A stretch of 9,065 nt of DNA from Lentisphaerota bacterium. GTDB taxonomy: Bacteria > Verrucomicrobiota > Kiritimatiellia > RFP12 > UBA3636. How positions within the stretch are numbered: position 1 is the first letter of the stretch; every line of letters starts with the position of its first letter. Below are positions 6,136-9,065 of this stretch, one piece after another. The stretch lies in NCBI GenBank assembly GCA_022837245.1, contig JALHHX010000084.1, positions 1 to 9,065 of the forward strand, in the 5' to 3' direction. The notes below the pieces were generated by a model. It did not search any database, was not told the DNA's origin, and saw only the letters and a program-made list of their open reading frames with translations. A program made the position numbers and the translations under genes.

Positions 6136-6909
6136 ATGACGAATAAAAAAACAGCCGTTGTAACGGGAGGAGGCAGGGGGATAGGGTTTGCCATATGCAA
6201 GCAGCTCTCTAAGGACGGATTTTCGGTGGTTGTGGTTTCGTCAAGCCCCAGGGCGAGATATGCCGAGAATCTAAATGTTTTGCGTAAGCAGGGAACGGAT
6301 TCAATTTACGTCCAAGCCGATATTTCCAAGGCGGATGATCGCAAAAGGATCGTAGAGGAGGCTCTTGTGGCGTTCGGGGCGATTCACGTGCTGGTGAACA
6401 ACGCCGGCGTTGCACCGCTTGAGCGTAAAGACCTGCTGGAAATGACGGAAGAGAGTTTCGACAGGGTCGTCGGCATCAACACAAAGGGAAACATGTTCCT
6501 CACCCAGCTTGTGGCAAAGCAGATGATTTCGCAGGAACCTGTCGGCGGCAACCGCGGCATAATTGTCAATATATCCTCGTGCTCGGCCGAGGTGAGCTCG
6601 ACGAGCCGCGGCGAGTATTGCGTTTCAAAGGCAGGCGTGGCGATGCTGACAAAGCTTTACGCCGATCGGCTGGCATCCGAGGGAATTTTGGTCCATGAGG
6701 TGCGTCCCGGGGTGATCGAAACGGATATGACAGAAGCGGTTCGCGGCAAGTACGATAAGCTTATCGCGGACGGCGTTTTCCCGATCGCAAGGTGGGGCAC
6801 GCCGGAAGATGTGGCCAGCGTGGTCAGCGCGCTCTGCTCCGGCAAATTCTCGTACACTACTGGGAACCACATTGATGTTGATGGCGGATTCCATATTCGA
6901 AGGCTGTAG
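6136..6909 (+). CDS. Short-chain dehydrogenase/reductase (FabG-like)
   Basis: The 257-residue product is a classical short-chain dehydrogenase/reductase, a Rossmann-fold enzyme interconverting an alcohol and a ketone with NAD(P)H. It shows the cofactor motif TGGGRGIG at 10-17, ADI at 61-63 for the adenine pocket, NNAG at 88-91, the catalytic N115, S148, Y161 and K165 (Y-C-V-S-K), and PGVIETDM at 191-198. The C-terminus GNHIDVDGG at 243-251 is family-typical. After the second beta strand there is no acidic residue but a serine run and arginines (S35-R41), which suggests NADPH rather than NADH; this is inference. Length is normal. It starts 11 bp after the flavoenzyme gene and ends 12 bp before the flavoprotein gene, so the three are one operon. 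It is often annotated 3-ketoacyl-ACP reductase, but no other fatty-acid gene is nearby, so a role in the operon's own pathway, oxidising or reducing a ring or side-chain hydroxyl, is more likely. Confidence 0.93.
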   Translation: MTNKKTAVVTGGGRGIGFAICKQLSKDGFSVVVVSSSPRARYAENLNVLRKQGTDSIYVQADISKADDRKRIVEEALVAFGAIHVLVNNAGVAPLERKDLLEMTEESFDRVVGINTKGNMFLTQLVAKQMISQEPVGGNRGIIVNISSCSAEVSSTSRGEYCVSKAGVAMLTKLYADRLASEGILVHEVRPGVIETDMTEAVRGKYDKLIADGVFPIARWGTPEDVASVVSALCSGKFSYTTGNHIDVDGGFHIRRL

Positions 6910-6921
6910 CGGCGGAATGCA

Positions 6922-8883
6922 ATGAAAGAAGAAATTGTCGACTTTGGAGGATCGGGGGTGAAGGTCGTATCCCTCAACACCGTGATAATCGGGACGGGCG
7001 CGGCTGGATACAGCGCTGCGGACCGTCTGCACCAGTTTGGGCAAAAAGATATCGCGATTGTCTCGGAAGGCGTAGATTTCGGGACGTCGAGAAACGCCGG
7101 CTCCGACAAGCAGACGTACTATAAACTGTCGCTGGCAGGGGAGGCGCCAGACAGCGCTCGGCGTCTGGCACAAACTCTTTTTGATGGCGGATGCGTGGAT
7201 GGCGACATCGCGCTCTGCGAGGCGGCTCTATCCGCTCAGTGTTTCTTCAGGCTTGTCGAGCTTGGTGTTCCATTCCCATGCAACAGGTACGGTGAATACG
7301 TGGGCTATAAAACCGATCACGATCCTGCTGAGAGGGCGACGAGCATTGGTCCTTTCACTTCGCGGAAGATGACGGAAAGCCTGCAAGCCAGCGTCGAATC
7401 GAAGGGGATATGCGTTTACCGCAACCTTCTGGCGGTCAAGTTGATAAAAAACGGCGACGCCGTTGTGGGATTGATTTGCGAAGATTGCGACCTGATGAAC
7501 AATGGTGCGACGGAACTCGTCGTCTTCAACTGCCGCAATGTTGTCTTCGCGACGGGCGGGCCAGCCGGGATATATGCGGACTGTGTCTATCCAGAGAACC
7601 AATTTGGCGCGCACGCTGTTGCTTTCGAGGCTGGGGTGGCTGGGTGCAACCTGACCGAATGGCAATACGGGCTGGCGTCGGTCAAGCCGCGATGGAATGT
7701 GAGCGGCACGTACATGCAGGCGCTGCCGCGGTTTGTTTCGACGGACCTAGACGGTGGCGATCAACGGGATTTTTTGGCGGACTATTTTCCCAAAAGGGGC
7801 GAGTTGCTCTCGAAAGTTTTCCTGAAGGGCTATCAGTGGCCGTTCGATATACGCAAAACACGCGGCGGGTCGTCGCTAATAGATCTTCTCGTTTACATCG
7901 AGACACACTTAAAAGGGCGGAGAGTTTTTCTGGACTACCGCACTAATCCTGGCGGCGGCGCCATAGACTTCAACGAACTAGGGGCTGAGGCTCGAAAGTA
8001 TCTTGATAAGGCCGGGGCATGTTTCGGCACGCCGATTGAGCGCCTGGCCCATATGAACGCCCCGGCAGCGGATTTTTACAAGGATAGGGGCGTGGATTTG
8101 CGTGTCGATATGCTTGAGATCGCACTATGCGCACAGCACAACAACGGAGGACTGGGTGTTGATTGCTGGTGGCGGACGAACATCCCCGGCGTGTTCGCTG
8201 CCGGCGAAGCCGCGGCTACCCACGGCGTTTACCGTCCTGGCGGCAGCGCGTTGAATGCTGGTCAGGTTGGTTCGATGCGGGCAGCTCGTTACATAGCCAC
8301 GCGCCGAGCTGACGCACCCATGGGAACGGAGGAGTTCCTCGAAAGCGCGGAGTCTGGCGTTGAAGAAATACTGGATTTCCGGAGCCGCGTGGCTTCGGGT
8401 GGCGACAACGCCGGCGGGCTTTTCGATGCTGCGGCAAAGCGGATGAGTCGTGTTGGCGGGGTGGTTAGGGACGTCGCCGCGATTCGAGCCGCGATTTCGG
8501 AAATAAATTTAGAGCTTAAGAACTTCGCGAACGAGGTCAGGGGAGAGGGCAAAGCGGGGTTGATAAAAGCGCTTAAACTCAAGAATATCCTCGTATGCCA
8601 GTACGTTTATTTGAGCGCGATGGCGGACTATGCGGAAAAGTACGGGGAGAGCCGGGGTAGTGCGCTTTATTCAGATCCCGGCGGAACCACGCCCCACGTG
8701 GCGCTTCCGGCGGAATTTGCATTTCACGAGATTGACGGCGGATCCGAAAGGATGGTTCAGGAGGTCGTGTTTGCGGACGGTTCATGCGCCTTCAGCTGGC
8801 GCGAAGTGCGGCCTATACCGTACGAGGACGGCTTCTTCGAGAACGTCTGGCGCGAATACCGCGAAGACGGGAACATCCCTTGA
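6922..8883 (+). CDS. FAD-dependent oxidoreductase, fumarate reductase/succinate dehydrogenase flavoprotein superfamily
   Basis: The 653-residue product is a soluble flavoprotein with the FAD_binding_2 fold. After about 18 residues comes the dinucleotide motif VIIGTGAAGYSAAD (21-34), with an acidic end of the second strand at E49. A second FAD contact, FATGG, is at 209-213. The C-terminal half of the FAD site is QHNNGGLGVD (405-414), TNIPGVFAAGEAAATHGVY (419-437) and GGSALNAGQVGS (440-451). A helical C-terminal domain like that of SdhA/AprA follows, including ESRGS at 576-580. No signal peptide, heme site or membrane segment is visible. The covalent-FAD histidine context (SHT) is replaced by TSRNAGS (55-61), and the catalytic FHPTG region of fumarate reductases by EWQYGLAS (246-253), so it should not reduce fumarate. 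The cap region (about 250-400) is unlike family members I know. A weak GGCGGA lies 5 bases before ATG 6922. Likely a dehydrogenase or reductase in the same pathway as the two upstream genes. Confidence 0.88.
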   Translation: MKEEIVDFGGSGVKVVSLNTVIIGTGAAGYSAADRLHQFGQKDIAIVSEGVDFGTSRNAGSDKQTYYKLSLAGEAPDSARRLAQTLFDGGCVDGDIALCEAALSAQCFFRLVELGVPFPCNRYGEYVGYKTDHDPAERATSIGPFTSRKMTESLQASVESKGICVYRNLLAVKLIKNGDAVVGLICEDCDLMNNGATELVVFNCRNVVFATGGPAGIYADCVYPENQFGAHAVAFEAGVAGCNLTEWQYGLASVKPRWNVSGTYMQALPRFVSTDLDGGDQRDFLADYFPKRGELLSKVFLKGYQWPFDIRKTRGGSSLIDLLVYIETHLKGRRVFLDYRTNPGGGAIDFNELGAEARKYLDKAGACFGTPIERLAHMNAPAADFYKDRGVDLRVDMLEIALCAQHNNGGLGVDCWWRTNIPGVFAAGEAAATHGVYRPGGSALNAGQVGSMRAARYIATRRADAPMGTEEFLESAESGVEEILDFRSRVASGGDNAGGLFDAAAKRMSRVGGVVRDVAAIRAAISEINLELKNFANEVRGEGKAGLIKALKLKNILVCQYVYLSAMADYAEKYGESRGSALYSDPGGTTPHVALPAEFAFHEIDGGSERMVQEVVFADGSCAFSWREVRPIPYEDGFFENVWREYREDGNIP

Positions 8884-9065
8884 TAATCGCATAGGCGGCG
8901 ACTGCGATCAGGGCGGCTGAAATTACGATCGGTGGCGAGGGTTGGCAGTCGAGGCGCCAGCTGATCGCAAGGCCGGCGGCCATTGATAGGAAGGCGATGA
9001 TTGTCGAGAGCCCCATCATTGGGATGATGTGGCGCGTGAACTGGCGGGCGGCGATTGAAGGGAGT
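8813..9065 (-). CDS. Metal ABC transporter permease (ZnuB/MntB type), C-terminal fragment
   Basis: On the minus strand the frame is open from the right edge to TAG at 8815-8813, giving 83 residues of an incomplete protein. It begins LPSIAARQFTRHIIPMMGLS, continues with a hydrophobic helix (TIIAFLSMAAGLAISW), then RLDCQPSPPIVISAALIAVA and a final helix ending IIKG. This is the last part of ABC-3 family permeases, where (I/L)PAAaArll...l..l.G..lS...D.P.G..IVL closes the protein. These take up zinc, manganese or iron with a binding protein and ATPase, which would lie to the right, outside the window. The last 20 residues are arginine-rich and come from DNA that also encodes the flavoprotein C-terminus on the other strand; the 71-bp overlap is convergent. 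A methionine at 9019 is internal, not a start. Confidence 0.75.
   Translation of the reverse strand, partial: LPSIAARQFTRHIIPMMGLSTIIAFLSMAAGLAISWRLDCQPSPPIVISAALIAVAAYAIIKGCSRLRGIRARRSRRSRPRTV

Noticed and set aside
6625..7173. 182-codon and overlapping 150-codon open frames on the minus strand
   Set aside because: They are opposite the well-supported SDR and flavoprotein genes and show no recognisable domain.
7410..7946. 178-codon plus-strand open frame inside the flavoprotein gene
   Set aside because: It is an out-of-frame shadow within a gene with continuous family similarity; its composition is rich in Arg, Gly and Cys.
1..9065. tRNA, rRNA, CRISPR array, insertion sequence or transposase
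   Set aside because: No tRNA-like cloverleaf with CCA region, no regularly spaced repeats and no transposase motif were seen on either strand.

Overview
The window comes from a bacterial chromosome with a moderately GC-rich core and a visibly AT-richer left end (roughly positions 1-720). Lineage cannot be fixed from sequence alone. The style of the Old Yellow Enzyme homologue (PMEGCD...DGSPSEL...GGAGLIWWEA) and of its flavoprotein neighbour reminds me of anaerobic PVC-group bacteria (Kiritimatiellota, Lentisphaerota or Verrucomicrobiota), possibly gut-associated. This is inference from memory of those families, not a search result.

Left end (1-1600): the edge of a cell-surface polysaccharide locus. 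A family 2 glycosyltransferase runs off the left edge on the minus strand. Next is a gene remnant on the plus strand (282-713) broken by two in-frame stops. A complete family 2 glycosyltransferase (725-1594) follows 11 bp later. A clean sigma70-like promoter sits directly in front of the remnant.

Middle (1600-4700): an intergenic gap with a 14-bp tandem repeat and a candidate promoter, then three overlapping plus-strand genes. These are the ribonucleotide reductase repressor nrdR, a MATE-family efflux transporter, and an OppC/DppC-type ABC permease. Their 8-bp and 11-bp overlaps indicate one transcript with translational coupling. The permease has no partner permease, ATPase or binding protein here.

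Right (4700-8883): a three-gene operon encoding an Old Yellow Enzyme/2,4-dienoyl-CoA-reductase-like flavoenzyme with an Fe-S cysteine motif, a classical short-chain dehydrogenase/reductase, and a soluble flavoprotein of the fumarate reductase/succinate dehydrogenase superfamily. Gaps are 11-12 bp. The operon begins with a promoter that predicts a leaderless mRNA, and a perfect 9-bp inverted repeat covers the -10 region and the start codon. Together the three enzymes look like a redox pathway acting on an alpha,beta-unsaturated or cyclic carbonyl compound whose identity is unknown. This is the best candidate for an undescribed system in the window.

Right edge (8813-9065): the C-terminus of a ZnuB/MntB-type metal ABC permease on the minus strand, overlapping the 3' end of the flavoprotein gene by 71 bp in convergent orientation.
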